Source: JADLCB01 sp964398315
Lineage (GTDB): Bacteria > Planctomycetota > Phycisphaerae > Tepidisphaerales > Tepidisphaeraceae
Direction: 5' to 3'
Assembly: GCA_964398315.1 (NCBI GenBank)
Contig: CAYNMV010000003.1
Coordinates: 1 to 64,000, forward strand
DNA: 64,000 bases
Below are positions 38,574 through 46,621 of the stretch, one piece after another; the stretch's first letter is position 1, and the number at the start of each line of letters is the position of its first letter. The notes below the pieces were generated by a model. The model was not told where the DNA came from, searched no databases, and saw nothing but the letters and a program-made list of their open reading frames with translations. The position numbers were made by a program, and so were the translations under genes.

Positions 38574-38861
38574 GTGTCGTCCGCACTCTATAGATTCGTA
38601 TCCGCAGCTGGATTTGTGGTCTTCCTCGTCATCAGTGTGTGGCTGTACCGGGTTGTGCCGCCAAAACGACGGAAAAGCGTCTCAGTTGCGATGATGACCG
38701 CGGGTGGGCTGATGTTGGCCAGTGTCCTGCTCCGCGCATGGGGTGTAATTGAGGAGGATCCGGTGACGGATGCCGTAATGATCGGCTTTCTTATCGGCGG
38801 GTCCACGATCTGCATGACCGGCTTCACCCTCTACCGTCACGCTACTCAAGCGGATCACTAG
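38574..38861 (+). CDS. Small membrane protein with GTG start, unknown function
   Basis: 95 residues. GTG at 38574 is preceded by GGAGG about seven bases away, which fixes the start. Three hydrophobic segments: FVSAAGFVVFLVISVWLY, then MTAGGLMLASVLLRAWGV, then AVMIGFLIGGSTICMTGF, separated by basic and acidic loops (PPKRRKSV and EEDPVTD). No known family is recognised. The stop codon TAG lies within a perfect eight-base inverted repeat GGATCACT/AGTGATCC (38852-38871). First of four small same-strand genes between recG and pcm. Confidence 0.65.
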   Translation: MSSALYRFVSAAGFVVFLVISVWLYRVVPPKRRKSVSVAMMTAGGLMLASVLLRAWGVIEEDPVTDAVMIGFLIGGSTICMTGFTLYRHATQADH

Positions 38862-39024
38862 ATAGTGATCCCGGGATGGCCGCGAAAATGCAGCGGGCGT
38901 GCGTAGCGGCCCATGAGCTGGTCCTCGACCGGCTGGCAGCGCTGCTTGCGGGCGGCGCTTTTTGCCGACAATCCTTCGGCAACCGCCTCCGAGAGATGGC
39001 GGGTACCCCTGGAGTCAATTGCAC

Positions 39025-39504
39025 ATGGCGAGCAAGAGGCCGAAGCGATCAACAACACGGAGCAAACCGGGCAAGCCTGCCGGGCGGGATGCGGCGCAGC
39101 CGGTCAAACTCCTCTCCGGCGGCAATCCGCAGATCGCCAAGGCGGATGGGGATGCGCCCGTGCAGGCGTATATCGCAGCCATGCCGGGCTGGAAGCGGGA
39201 GGTCGGCCGGCAGCTCGATGCTCTGATCACGCGGACCGTACCCCACGTGCGCAAAGCCGTCCGCTGGAACAGCCCGTTCTACGGCATCGAAGGCCAGGGG
39301 TGGTTCCTGAGCTATCATTGCATGACAAAGTACATCAAGGTGGCGTTCTTCAGAGGCGCTTTGCTGCGTCCCGTTCCGCCGGTGGAGTCGAAGCAGCAGG
39401 ACGTGCGCTATTTCCACATCCACGAGAATGAGGTGATTGACGAAGCGCTTGTTGCGGACTGGATCCGGCAGGCGTCAGAATTACCGGGTGAAAACTGCTT
39501 CTGA
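39025..39504 (+). CDS. DUF1801-family protein
   Basis: 159 residues. After a basic Lys/Arg/Pro-rich N-terminus the core reads QAYIAAMPGWKREVGRQLDA, VRKAVRWNSPFYG, GWFLSYHCMTKYIKVAFF and DVRYFHIHENEVID, which is the DUF1801 (YdhG-like) pattern. The biochemical role is unknown; some members have been proposed as iron-handling proteins. It is a common kind of small accessory gene. The start at ATG 39025 has GGAG 11 bases upstream, a weak site. Cytoplasmic. Confidence 0.8.
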   Translation: MASKRPKRSTTRSKPGKPAGRDAAQPVKLLSGGNPQIAKADGDAPVQAYIAAMPGWKREVGRQLDALITRTVPHVRKAVRWNSPFYGIEGQGWFLSYHCMTKYIKVAFFRGALLRPVPPVESKQQDVRYFHIHENEVIDEALVADWIRQASELPGENCF

Positions 39505-39528
39505 TCTGCCGCAGCACCCCATGCCGCC

Positions 39529-39638
39529 GTTCAACAAGAAATTGCTTTGACTTCCCCGTCTCTTCTGGCGATGATGAGACCGTCATCACCGGGGGGATGC
39601 TAATCGGTGGCTCCGGTCAGCTTAATAGCCAGTTAGCC
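39529..39638 (+). repeat. Intergenic repeat, copy 2
   Basis: Bases 39539-39620 repeat 38461-38540. They carry the same TTGACT, GATGAT and TGATGA/TCATCA (39572-39588) elements. The unit starts with GTTCAAC (39529-39535) and ends with GTTAGCC (39632-39638), six bases before the next start codon. Confidence 0.7.
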
Positions 39639-39643
39639 CACCT

Positions 39644-40051
39644 ATGACGGCCGAGAGTGCAAATCCTCTGATGTCGTCTGCGGCACCACTGGACTACGCG
39701 ATGCTGGCCGAACGCCACCGCGTTCGCCTTCGGCCTCCAGTCGCGCTCTTGTGGATGGCCATTGCCCTCATCGGCGTGGATGTGTTTGTACTCGCGCTGC
39801 CCGCGTTCGGCCCGTTCTACATCGGAAGCCCGATGTCGCCGGCCACACGGTGGGCACACTTCGCTTGGATGAATGCAACGTGGGTCAGTTCCGCGTTCGC
39901 GACCATCACGATTGCGGCGAGCTTCTTCTACCCGCACCGCAGTTGGCCTCTACGTTTGGCCAGGAGTATGGCGCTGGCACTGGCTGTTTACCATTGGTTC
40001 TTTGCGCCTGGTGACGGTACGTACGGGCGTCTTCTTTGGGGCAGTTGCTAA
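39644..40051 (+). CDS. Small membrane protein, unknown function
   Basis: 135 residues. ATG at 39644 follows the repeat by a few bases and has no Shine-Dalgarno. About three hydrophobic segments are visible: VALLWMAIALIGVDVFVLAL, then FAWMNATWVSSAFATITIAA, then RLARSMALALAVYHWFF. No motif is recognised. The stop codon TAA starts an imperfect palindromic spacer. It is third in the row of small same-strand genes. Confidence 0.6.
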   Translation: MTAESANPLMSSAAPLDYAMLAERHRVRLRPPVALLWMAIALIGVDVFVLALPAFGPFYIGSPMSPATRWAHFAWMNATWVSSAFATITIAASFFYPHRSWPLRLARSMALALAVYHWFFAPGDGTYGRLLWGSC

Positions 40052-40165
40052 CGTACACTGGCGGCAGGATAACCTGCCGATGCAGTGGACCAAACCGGCG
40101 GGCACGCTGCTTGTCAATCGAGAGCCGGCACGGCGCCGGCTCGGCCGCTGATCGGTACTTCGTTA
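40049..40165 (+). repeat. Imperfect palindromic spacer after the third small gene
   Basis: The outer arms TAACG (40049-40053) and CGTTA (40161-40165) are complementary, as are GTAC/GTAC and GCGGC/GCCGC further in. The interior has GGCAGG/CCTGCC and GAGCCGGC/GCCGGCTC hairpins. The left arm overlaps the stop codon of the preceding gene, as attC sites often do. Confidence 0.5.
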
Positions 40166-40176
40166 TTTCGCTAGCG

Positions 40177-40464
40177 ATGATGACTTCGGAATCGAGACAC
40201 ATCCAGGCATTCGCGGTCCTCCGGATCGACAAGGGCATCCTCCTCAACGAGTTCGGGCTCTCATTTGAGCGCGACGGAACACGCATTCCCGCTGCCGGGC
40301 CGGCCGGCGTCACTGTCAAAGAAGTGTTGATGAGTGCTGAGGAAGTGCAGAACGAAGTCGTTCGCCTCAACGCGCTGAATGGGGACAAGGACTACGTCTA
40401 TTACTGGCAGTCCACGCAATTGTTCATTAACGGCGGATCACACGGCGGTCCGAAGGCGAAATAA
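40177..40464 (+). CDS. Small soluble protein, unknown function
   Basis: 95 residues from the ATGATG at 40177. The product reads ESRHIQAFAVLRIDKGILLN, then GTRIPAAGPAGVTVKEVLMSAEEVQNEVVRL in pieces, and ends YYWQSTQLFINGGSHGG. It looks like a compact globular alpha/beta protein with no membrane segment; I recognise no family. A longer frame to 40036 would start inside the preceding gene. There is no Shine-Dalgarno. Last of the four small genes before pcm. Confidence 0.55.
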   Translation: MMTSESRHIQAFAVLRIDKGILLNEFGLSFERDGTRIPAAGPAGVTVKEVLMSAEEVQNEVVRLNALNGDKDYVYYWQSTQLFINGGSHGGPKAK

Positions 40465-40551
40465 CCAGCCGCTGGAATGGACCGGCCCTGCGTCGAGCAT
40501 TTTGGTCGAATAAAAGTCGGTCGGCGCCGTGTCGGCCATTAAACGTTGATC
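40462..40551 (+). repeat. Palindromic spacer after the fourth small gene
   Basis: It starts with TAAC at the stop codon (TAACCAGCCGCTGGAATGG), a sequence form common at attC left ends, and ends near AACGTTGATCC. Complementarity of the arms is partial (AATGG.CCG against CGGCCATT). Confidence 0.35.
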
Positions 40552-40576
40552 CGTTCGCCCGGCCCATCGCTTCGAC

Positions 40577-41233
40577 CTAGTCCGCCTCCCAGCCGCGTTT
40601 TCCAACCAGTTTCACGAAGCGCACAGCGCAGATATCGGCCACATCCAGTTCGTTGCCCCGGCGGATGGCGCCGACGAGCATCTGGCTGTCTTCGGGGCCG
40701 ATGGGCATGATGGCGCAGCCGCCATCGGTTAACTGCTCAAGCAGGAGGTCCCTGGGTAGCTTGGGGGCACCGGCGGCGATGAGGATGCGGTCAAAGGGGG
40801 CGGCCTCGGGCCAGCCGAGGGTGCCATCGCCGAAGCGGTAATGCACGTTGCGCAGGCCCAGGTCCTGGAGGCGCTCCCAAGCCTCATCCAGCAAGGGTTT
40901 GACACGTTCGATGGTATAGACCTCGCCGGCCAGCTTGGACAGGATAGCGGTCTGGTAGCCGCTGCCGGTGCCAATCTCCAGCACCTTGTGATGCGGCTGC
41001 ACGTCCAGGCGCTGGGTCATCAGGGCCACGATATAGGGCTGGCTGATGGTCTGGCCGTGGCCGATGGGGGCGGCGTGGTCGCCATAGGCTGCGTTGCGCA
41101 TGTCCTCGGGGAAGAAGCGCTCGCGCGGAATGGCACGGAACGCTTCGATTACCCGCGCATCGCGGATGCCGCGTTCGATGATCTGCTGCTGGATCATCCG
41201 TTCCTGCTGAGTCAGTTCGTCGACCTGGTTCAT
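40577..41233 (-). CDS. pcm: Protein-L-isoaspartate O-methyltransferase
   Basis: SAM-dependent repair enzyme for isoaspartyl residues in aged proteins, 218 residues, normal length. The SAM motif is VLEIGTGSGYQTAILSKL near residue 80, preceded by the family signature QTISQPYIVALMTQRL and followed by YTIERVKPLLDEA, VHYRFGDGTLGWPEAAPFDRI (in pieces) and the C-terminal LLEQLTDGGCAIMPIG. Cytoplasmic. A TACAAT hexamer (complement of 41242-41247) lies eight bases before the ATG with no ribosome site, suggesting a very short leader. It is divergent from eno. Identity confident. Confidence 0.95.
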   Translation of the reverse strand: MNQVDELTQQERMIQQQIIERGIRDARVIEAFRAIPRERFFPEDMRNAAYGDHAAPIGHGQTISQPYIVALMTQRLDVQPHHKVLEIGTGSGYQTAILSKLAGEVYTIERVKPLLDEAWERLQDLGLRNVHYRFGDGTLGWPEAAPFDRILIAAGAPKLPRDLLLEQLTDGGCAIMPIGPEDSQMLVGAIRRGNELDVADICAVRFVKLVGKRGWEAD

Positions 41234-41372
41234 CGTGCCCTATTGTATACCCGCTGATGGCAGTTGTGCGCTGGGAGTTGTGAACTGCACAAAAATCATG
41301 GCGGCCGTGGCCTGTACACCGTCCCCCATCCGCAACTTTCCACATAAATCGCACCCGCCGTTTCGAGGGGGT

Positions 41373-41400
41373 TTGACAGGCGGGGCGGGCTTCCTACACT
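41373..41400 (+). promoter_or_regulatory. Enolase promoter
   Basis: Consensus -35 TTGACA (41373-41378), 16-base spacer, -10 TACACT (41395-41400), about 53 bases before the eno ATG. Confidence 0.75.
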
Positions 41401-41453
41401 CTCGCGCTTCGTTGAAGGGGGTGGATTTCGGTCACTCACACGAGAAGCGTGCC

Positions 41454-42743
41454 ATGAGCATCAATATCGAGTTTATCCAGGCCCGGCAGGTTCTTGATTC
41501 GCGCGGCAATCCCACGGTCGAGGTCGATGTCATCCTCGAAGACGGCACGCTCGGACGTGCTGCCGTCCCCTCGGGCGCCAGCACCGGTGAGCATGAGGCC
41601 GTCGAGCTGCGCGATGATGACAAGAAAGTCTATCTCGGCAAGGGCGTGCTGAAGGCGGTGGACAACGTCAACTCCAAGATCGCCCCCGAGCTGATCGGGC
41701 AGGATCCGCGCAATCAGGAATACATCGACCAGCTCATGATTGAGCTCGATGGCACGCCGAACAAGGCCAAGCTGGGTGCCAATGCCCTGCTGGGCGTGTC
41801 GATGGCGGTCGCCAAGGCCGCGGCCGAGGCCTCCGGCCTGCCGCTGTATCGCTACCTCGGTGGCACGGGTGCCCGCACGCTGCCGGTGCCGATGATGAAC
41901 ATCCTCAACGGTGGCAAGCATGCGGATAACAACGTTGACTTCCAGGAGTTCATGATCCAGCCCTGGGGCTTTGATTCCTTCAACGATGCCATGCGGGCGG
42001 GCGTGGAGATCTATCACGCCCTGGCCAAGGTGCTCAAGAAGCAGGGGCTGAGCACGGCCGTGGGGGATGAGGGCGGATTCGCACCGAACCTGAAAGACAA
42101 CGAGGATGCGCTGAAGGTGATCGGCGAAGCCGTCACCGCGGCCGGTTACGAGTTTGGCAAGCAGATCTTCGTGGCCCTCGACCCGGCTACCAGCGAAATG
42201 TGGGATGCCGAGAAGAAGGGGTACAAGTTCTTCAAGAGTGCTCCCGACAAGGTCATCAGCAGCGAGGAGATGGTCGATCACTGGGCCAGGTGGTGCGAAA
42301 AGTACCCGATCCGCTCGATCGAAGACGGCCTGGCGGAAAACGACTGGGATGGCTGGAAGCTGCTGACCGACCGGGTTGGCAAGAAGGTGCAACTCGTCGG
42401 CGATGACCTGTTCGTCACCAACGTCAAGTTCCTTGAGAAGGGAATCAGCACCGGCACCGGCAACGCCATCCTGGTGAAAGTGAACCAGATTGGCACCCTC
42501 AGCGAGACCTTCGCCGCGGTTAACCTGGCGATGCGCAACGGCTACGCGGCCGTGCTGTCGCACCGCTCGGGCGAGACCGAAGATGCCACCATCGCCGACA
42601 TCGCGGTGGCCACGAACTGCGGCCAGATCAAGACCGGTGCTCCGGCCCGCTCGGACCGTGTCGCCAAGTACAACCAGCTGTTCCGCATCGCCGAGGAACT
42701 CGGCGAGCAGCAGGTGTACGGCGGACAGTTCTGGCGCAAGTAA
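41454..42743 (+). CDS. eno: Enolase (phosphopyruvate hydratase)
   Basis: Glycolytic enzyme interconverting 2-phosphoglycerate and phosphoenolpyruvate; 429 residues, full length. The start MSINIEFIQARQVLDSRGNPTVEV (in pieces), the SGASTGEHEAVELRD loop, GDEGGFAPNL, the metal ligands (VALDPATSEM, IEDGLAENDW, LVGDDLFVTN), the catalytic Lys region ILVKVNQIGTLSET and the signature SHRSGETEDATIADI are all present. ATG 41454 fits the family N-terminus; the upstream extension in frame is non-conserved. It has a consensus promoter and a leader of about 45-50 bases with GAGAAG. It is a single-gene unit followed by two large hairpins. Confidence 0.98.
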   Translation: MSINIEFIQARQVLDSRGNPTVEVDVILEDGTLGRAAVPSGASTGEHEAVELRDDDKKVYLGKGVLKAVDNVNSKIAPELIGQDPRNQEYIDQLMIELDGTPNKAKLGANALLGVSMAVAKAAAEASGLPLYRYLGGTGARTLPVPMMNILNGGKHADNNVDFQEFMIQPWGFDSFNDAMRAGVEIYHALAKVLKKQGLSTAVGDEGGFAPNLKDNEDALKVIGEAVTAAGYEFGKQIFVALDPATSEMWDAEKKGYKFFKSAPDKVISSEEMVDHWARWCEKYPIRSIEDGLAENDWDGWKLLTDRVGKKVQLVGDDLFVTNVKFLEKGISTGTGNAILVKVNQIGTLSETFAAVNLAMRNGYAAVLSHRSGETEDATIADIAVATNCGQIKTGAPARSDRVAKYNQLFRIAEELGEQQVYGGQFWRK

Positions 42744-42750
42744 TTCGATT

Positions 42751-42810
42751 GATGAGCGATTGGTGCGTGATGGATCCCGGATATCCGGCCACCATGCACC
42801 AGTCGCCATC
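42751..42810. repeat. Large imperfect hairpin 1 downstream of eno
   Basis: GATG-A-GCGA-T-TGGTGC (from 42751) pairs with GCACCA-G-TCGC-CATC (ending near 42810), with inner ATGG/CCAT and a central CCGGATATCCGG palindrome. No T-run follows. Confidence 0.6.
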
Positions 42811-42843
42811 AACCCGCTTTCCACACTGGATGCCGTAAAATGC

Positions 42844-42916
42844 GGGGTGATGGGTGGCGGATGCATGACAGGCGGCGGAAGTTGCCTGCTGTCACGCATC
42901 TGTCACCCATCACCCC
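42844..42916. repeat. Large hairpin 2 downstream of eno
   Basis: Perfect 13-base outer stem GGGGTGATGGGTG (42844-42856) / CACCCATCACCCC (42904-42916) with inner ATGC/GCAT and GACAG/CTGTC stems. No T-run. It may act as a terminator of eno, an RNA-stabilising element or a mobile palindrome. Confidence 0.65.
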
Positions 42917-43017
42917 ATCTCATTGGGCTTTCCTTTCATTCACGTCTGGCGTCGCCAACGGCCGATAACTCATCTGACACACCCTGCGCCAGGTCTGCGC
43001 TGGTGTGGCGATGAGCC

Positions 43018-44541
43018 ATGGATGATGCACCCCGTCAATCATTCGCGCCTGAGATACCGCCGGCCCGGCCAGTGCTGGAGGATGAGGAAACCCTGAGCGA
43101 TGAGACAATCGCGGCGGGGGAGGCGGCTGCCCTGGCGGTGTTTGCCGGGATTGAGCCGGGCGATGCCGATCCCATCGCACCACCAAACCCAGTTGAATCC
43201 CCCCCCCTGGACCCAGCCTCCCAGGACACCCTCGCGCTGGAGATGGCGCAGGACGCCGACGCCTTGCCTGAATCGGCCGAGCCGGAGCCCATCGAGGCCG
43301 TGGCCGGCGACCCGGCCGAGACGGTGGACGATCCCAGCTCCGATGCGATTGAGGATGCTGGGGCGATTGAGACGGAGGCAGTGGATGCGGCCTCGGCGAT
43401 CGAACCCGCCTCTGTAGTCCAGTCAGAGGTTCAGTCGGTTCCAGAGATGGGACTGAATGACGGCGGGGCTGATGTGGCGCCAGAGCCCGATGAATCGACC
43501 CTGGGCGCCACAGAGAGCATCGAGCCGGCCGAGGCTAGCCCGGCCGCCGAGGCAGTTGACGGCAGCTCGTTCGAAACCGCGCCGACGGACGAAGAGTTAG
43601 CCGAAACCCCGACATGCGAATCCGAACCCGTTACACCTGGACCGGCCGAGGCCGCGCCCGCGGAGGCCGCGCCTGTGGAGACTGAAACGGCGGAGGCTGT
43701 GGCATCAGAACCCTCCGGTGAACCGGCCCTGTCGCCTGAAGCGGACCCATCTCCTGCGATGGCAGACGCCGCAGAATCGGCACTGCCCTGGCAGCTCAGG
43801 GGCGATGCCGATCCGGTGGAGGAATCGGTGCCAAATGATGCGGTTGAACCTCAGCCGCCGGCGGTGGCGTTTGCTCCTGCGTTCCTGGCGGTGGATGAGG
43901 AAGGGCAGCCGGTGCCGGATGAGGCGGTGGAGGTGATCGAGGCGGCACTTCAGCAGCCGCTTCCAGCCCTGGCCCCGGTGAAACTGGAGCCGGCGGGGCT
44001 GCTCAGCACTGAAGAAGCCGAAGTCGAGGCAGTGAACCAGTCCAACGGTGGAGCGCTCTGGACGATCCCGCTGATCTGCCTGGGCATCGCCCTCATCGCC
44101 TGCTGCCTGCTCATTCCGCAGGCCGATGCCAACCGCAGGCTTGCCTGGGAGCGGGAGAAGCTTCGCCGCGACCTGGAGCACCTCCAGACCCAGGTTGAGC
44201 AAAACGAGCGTTTCATCGAGGCGATGGCCGATGATCCGCTGCTTGTCGAGCGCCTGGTGCAGCGGCAGTTGCACGTGGTCCGCGCGGGGACGGCAGTGCT
44301 GGAGCTGGATGCGTACGCCCGGCTGATGGAGTCCTCGCCATTTCAGCTTGTGACCGTGCCGCCACCGCCGCCGATGCCCGAGTATGTGCCCTATGGGGGG
44401 CGATTTGCCGAACTGTGCCGCCAGCCCAAAACGCAGCTTTACCTGATCGGCAGTGCGCTGCTGATGATCGCGGCCGGGCTGGTACTGGGGCGTGATTCCG
44501 GCCCATCATCCGCCCCGGGCACGCTTGATGCTGCCGTCTGA
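43018..44541 (+). CDS. Acidic, Pro/Ala/Glu-rich protein with two C-terminal membrane helices
   Basis: 507 residues. Residues 1 to about 335 are an intrinsically disordered acidic region (repeats of Glu, Asp, Ala, Pro such as PAEAAPAEAAPVETETAEA). Then come a membrane helix (WTIPLICLGIALIACCLLIP, about 345-365), a coiled coil (REKLRRDLEHLQTQVEQNER) and a second helix near the C-terminus (LYLIGSALLMIAAGLVLG). The coiled-coil-between-helices arrangement puts that loop outside if the N-terminus is inside. No domain is recognised. There is no clear ribosome site before the ATG. It resembles scaffold- or septum-associated proteins only in general build. Confidence 0.65.
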   Translation: MDDAPRQSFAPEIPPARPVLEDEETLSDETIAAGEAAALAVFAGIEPGDADPIAPPNPVESPPLDPASQDTLALEMAQDADALPESAEPEPIEAVAGDPAETVDDPSSDAIEDAGAIETEAVDAASAIEPASVVQSEVQSVPEMGLNDGGADVAPEPDESTLGATESIEPAEASPAAEAVDGSSFETAPTDEELAETPTCESEPVTPGPAEAAPAEAAPVETETAEAVASEPSGEPALSPEADPSPAMADAAESALPWQLRGDADPVEESVPNDAVEPQPPAVAFAPAFLAVDEEGQPVPDEAVEVIEAALQQPLPALAPVKLEPAGLLSTEEAEVEAVNQSNGGALWTIPLICLGIALIACCLLIPQADANRRLAWEREKLRRDLEHLQTQVEQNERFIEAMADDPLLVERLVQRQLHVVRAGTAVLELDAYARLMESSPFQLVTVPPPPPMPEYVPYGGRFAELCRQPKTQLYLIGSALLMIAAGLVLGRDSGPSSAPGTLDAAV

Positions 44542-44715
44542 ACCGGGCGGACCATCCACGAAACACAGTGAAATGCAGCGCCGGCTGGGACAAATATCCC
44601 AGCCTCGCGGCCCATCGTATGCCCCGCGGTGCCGGGGGCTACAATTGACTCTTATTGGCATACGGGGGATGCTATATTGCACTTGGGCCTGCCACTTCAT
44701 GATTGGTAAAGCATC

Positions 44716-45792
44716 ATGGCAAATGCACTTCCGCTGATCGATTGTGACATTCATCCCTCTCCCACCCAGGCGCTGCCACTGGAACCACATGTGCCGGAGG
44801 ATTTCCGTGAAGCGCTGAAGCAGGGCATGGGCGGGGGGCCGGGCACCGGCTACGCCAACCCCTTTGGCGTCACCCGCCGCGATGCCAACTGCGTGGACCC
44901 GGCCGATGTCGCCCGCGATCACCTGGACCGCTACGGCATCGCCTATGGCGTGCTTCAGCCGGGCGGCATGCAGGTGTCGATCGTCAACCAGATCGATGTC
45001 GGCAGTGCGCTGGCGCGGGCATGGAACGACTGGCAGATCGCAACCTGGCTGGCGGCCGATCAGCGCTATCTCGGCTCCATCTGCATCAACGTCAATGATC
45101 CGGAGGCGGCGGTTCGGGAGATCCATCGGGTTGGCGAGCACCCGCAGATGGTGCAGGTGAACGTGCCGGGAGAAAGCCGTGATCTGTACGGCCATCGACG
45201 ATACTGGCCGATCTACCAGGCCTGCCAGGACCTGGGCCTGCCATTCTGCCTGCATCCCGGCCGAGAAGGCGCCTACAACTCTCCCACGCCGGTCGGGCGG
45301 CCGAGCAACTATTTCGAGTGGCACACGGTCATCCCGCTGACGTTCCAGGCCCACCTGGTGAGCCTGGTACTCGAGGGCGTATTTGAGAAGTTCCCGAAGC
45401 TGAAGGTCGTGCTGTGCGAAGGGGGGCTGGCATGGCTGGCGCACACGGTCTGGCGGATGGACAAGAACTTCAAGGCCCTGAGAAGCATGACGCCCTGGCT
45501 CAGGCGCAGCCCCAGCGAGTATGTCTGGGAGCACGTGCGCCTGACCACCCAGCCGCTGGAGGAGCCGGACAATCCCGATCACCTGCTTCAGATGTTCGAC
45601 ATGATCCACGCCGAGCGCACGGTCTGCTTCGCCACCGATTTCCCGCATTGGGATTTCGATGATCCGCAGCACGTGTTCCCGCGCAAGATGGATGAGGCGC
45701 TCAAGCGGCGGATCTTTTTCGAGAACGCGGCTGAGTTGTACGGCCTGGAAATCCCCAAGCCTGGTGCGGCGATAGCGCCGGCGCTGGCCTGA
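44716..45792 (+). CDS. Amidohydrolase-2 family metal-dependent hydrolase
   Basis: 358 residues, TIM-barrel amidohydrolase of the ACMSD/resorcylate decarboxylase group. The metal motif IDCDIHPSP (DxH) is at the N-terminus, then FCLHPGREG with the strand-5 His, LCEGGLAWLAHTVWRMD, and the final catalytic Asp in ATDFPHWDFDDP. The reaction is hydrolysis or decarboxylation of an aromatic or cyclic acid; substrate unknown. A Rieske ferredoxin follows 122 bases downstream in the same direction, as in catabolic or biosynthetic modules. An extended -10-like TGCTATATT lies about 45 bases upstream. Cytoplasmic. Confidence 0.88.
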   Translation: MANALPLIDCDIHPSPTQALPLEPHVPEDFREALKQGMGGGPGTGYANPFGVTRRDANCVDPADVARDHLDRYGIAYGVLQPGGMQVSIVNQIDVGSALARAWNDWQIATWLAADQRYLGSICINVNDPEAAVREIHRVGEHPQMVQVNVPGESRDLYGHRRYWPIYQACQDLGLPFCLHPGREGAYNSPTPVGRPSNYFEWHTVIPLTFQAHLVSLVLEGVFEKFPKLKVVLCEGGLAWLAHTVWRMDKNFKALRSMTPWLRRSPSEYVWEHVRLTTQPLEEPDNPDHLLQMFDMIHAERTVCFATDFPHWDFDDPQHVFPRKMDEALKRRIFFENAAELYGLEIPKPGAAIAPALA

Positions 45793-45914
45793 TCGCCGTG
45801 CCAGATCGGGGCGCCATCCGCGATTTGCGCGAACCGCACATCCGCGGCGGACCGCCGATCAGACAAGGCTGACGGCACCGGCGGCCCATCCGAGCCCATG
45901 AGGAAAACAGCACG

Positions 45915-46391
45915 ATGAACAAGAACAACAACGGCACGGGCGACCTGAAAATCGACATCGGCTACGGTTCGGAGAATGCCGCCATCGACTTCGCGTTCCG
46001 CATTGTGGAGGAGGCCAGGCCGCCCAAGGCACGTTCGGCCGGACGGCTGGTGGTATGTGCGGCATCGGAACTGCCGCCCGGATCGAAGCGGATCGTGCAG
46101 CATGGCACGAGTTCGATCGGTGTCTTCAACATCGCCGGGACGTTTCACGCGATCAAGAACGTCTGCCCGCATCAGGGGGCGCCCCTGTGCGCTGGCTCGG
46201 TGCATGCGACCCATCGTCCCAGCGATGTGTGTGAGTTTGACCCCGCCTACGCCGGCCGGATCATCCGCTGCCCCTGGCACGGCTGGGAGTTTGATATCAT
46301 CACCGGCAAGGGCCTCTACGATGCCAAATCCCGCATCGCCACCTATGTCTGTGAGGTGGATGATGACGGGAATGTAGTGGTGCTGGTGTAG
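45915..46391 (+). CDS. Rieske [2Fe-2S] ferredoxin-like protein
   Basis: 158 residues with no membrane helix, so a soluble Rieske ferredoxin. The two cluster-binding boxes are CPHQGAPLCAG and CPWHGWEFD (C-P-H and C-P-W-H). The gap between the His of the first box and the Cys of the second is 32 residues, about twice the usual, because of an inserted HATHRPSDVCEFDPAYAG loop. About 50 residues precede the domain (VVCAASELPPGSKRIVQ opens it). It probably supplies electrons to an oxygenase or reductase, and its position behind the amidohydrolase suggests a shared pathway. No oxygenase alpha subunit is in the window. Confidence 0.88.
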   Translation: MNKNNNGTGDLKIDIGYGSENAAIDFAFRIVEEARPPKARSAGRLVVCAASELPPGSKRIVQHGTSSIGVFNIAGTFHAIKNVCPHQGAPLCAGSVHATHRPSDVCEFDPAYAGRIIRCPWHGWEFDIITGKGLYDAKSRIATYVCEVDDDGNVVVLV

Positions 46392-46621
46392 ACAAGCAGT
46401 TCGCCGCGCTGCTTTACCCGTCACTTCTGAAGCCGCTGGAGCGGGTTGCAGGCCATGTGCTGGCAGGGCATGGGGCAGCGGCGTCCGCCTGTGCTGACAG
46501 CCCCCTTGGCATACGCGCCTGGCCCGTGCCACAACATCTGGTATGTGCCTGACCCGGCTCGCCACATTCCTTCTCTCCCGGAGACGTGACAGCCGGGCCG
46601 TCATCATTATCATGCCCAGAC

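Noticed and set aside
38461..40560. Firm call of an integron
   Set aside because: No integrase gene and the core sites do not match GTTRRRY strictly, so it is only offered as a hypothesis.
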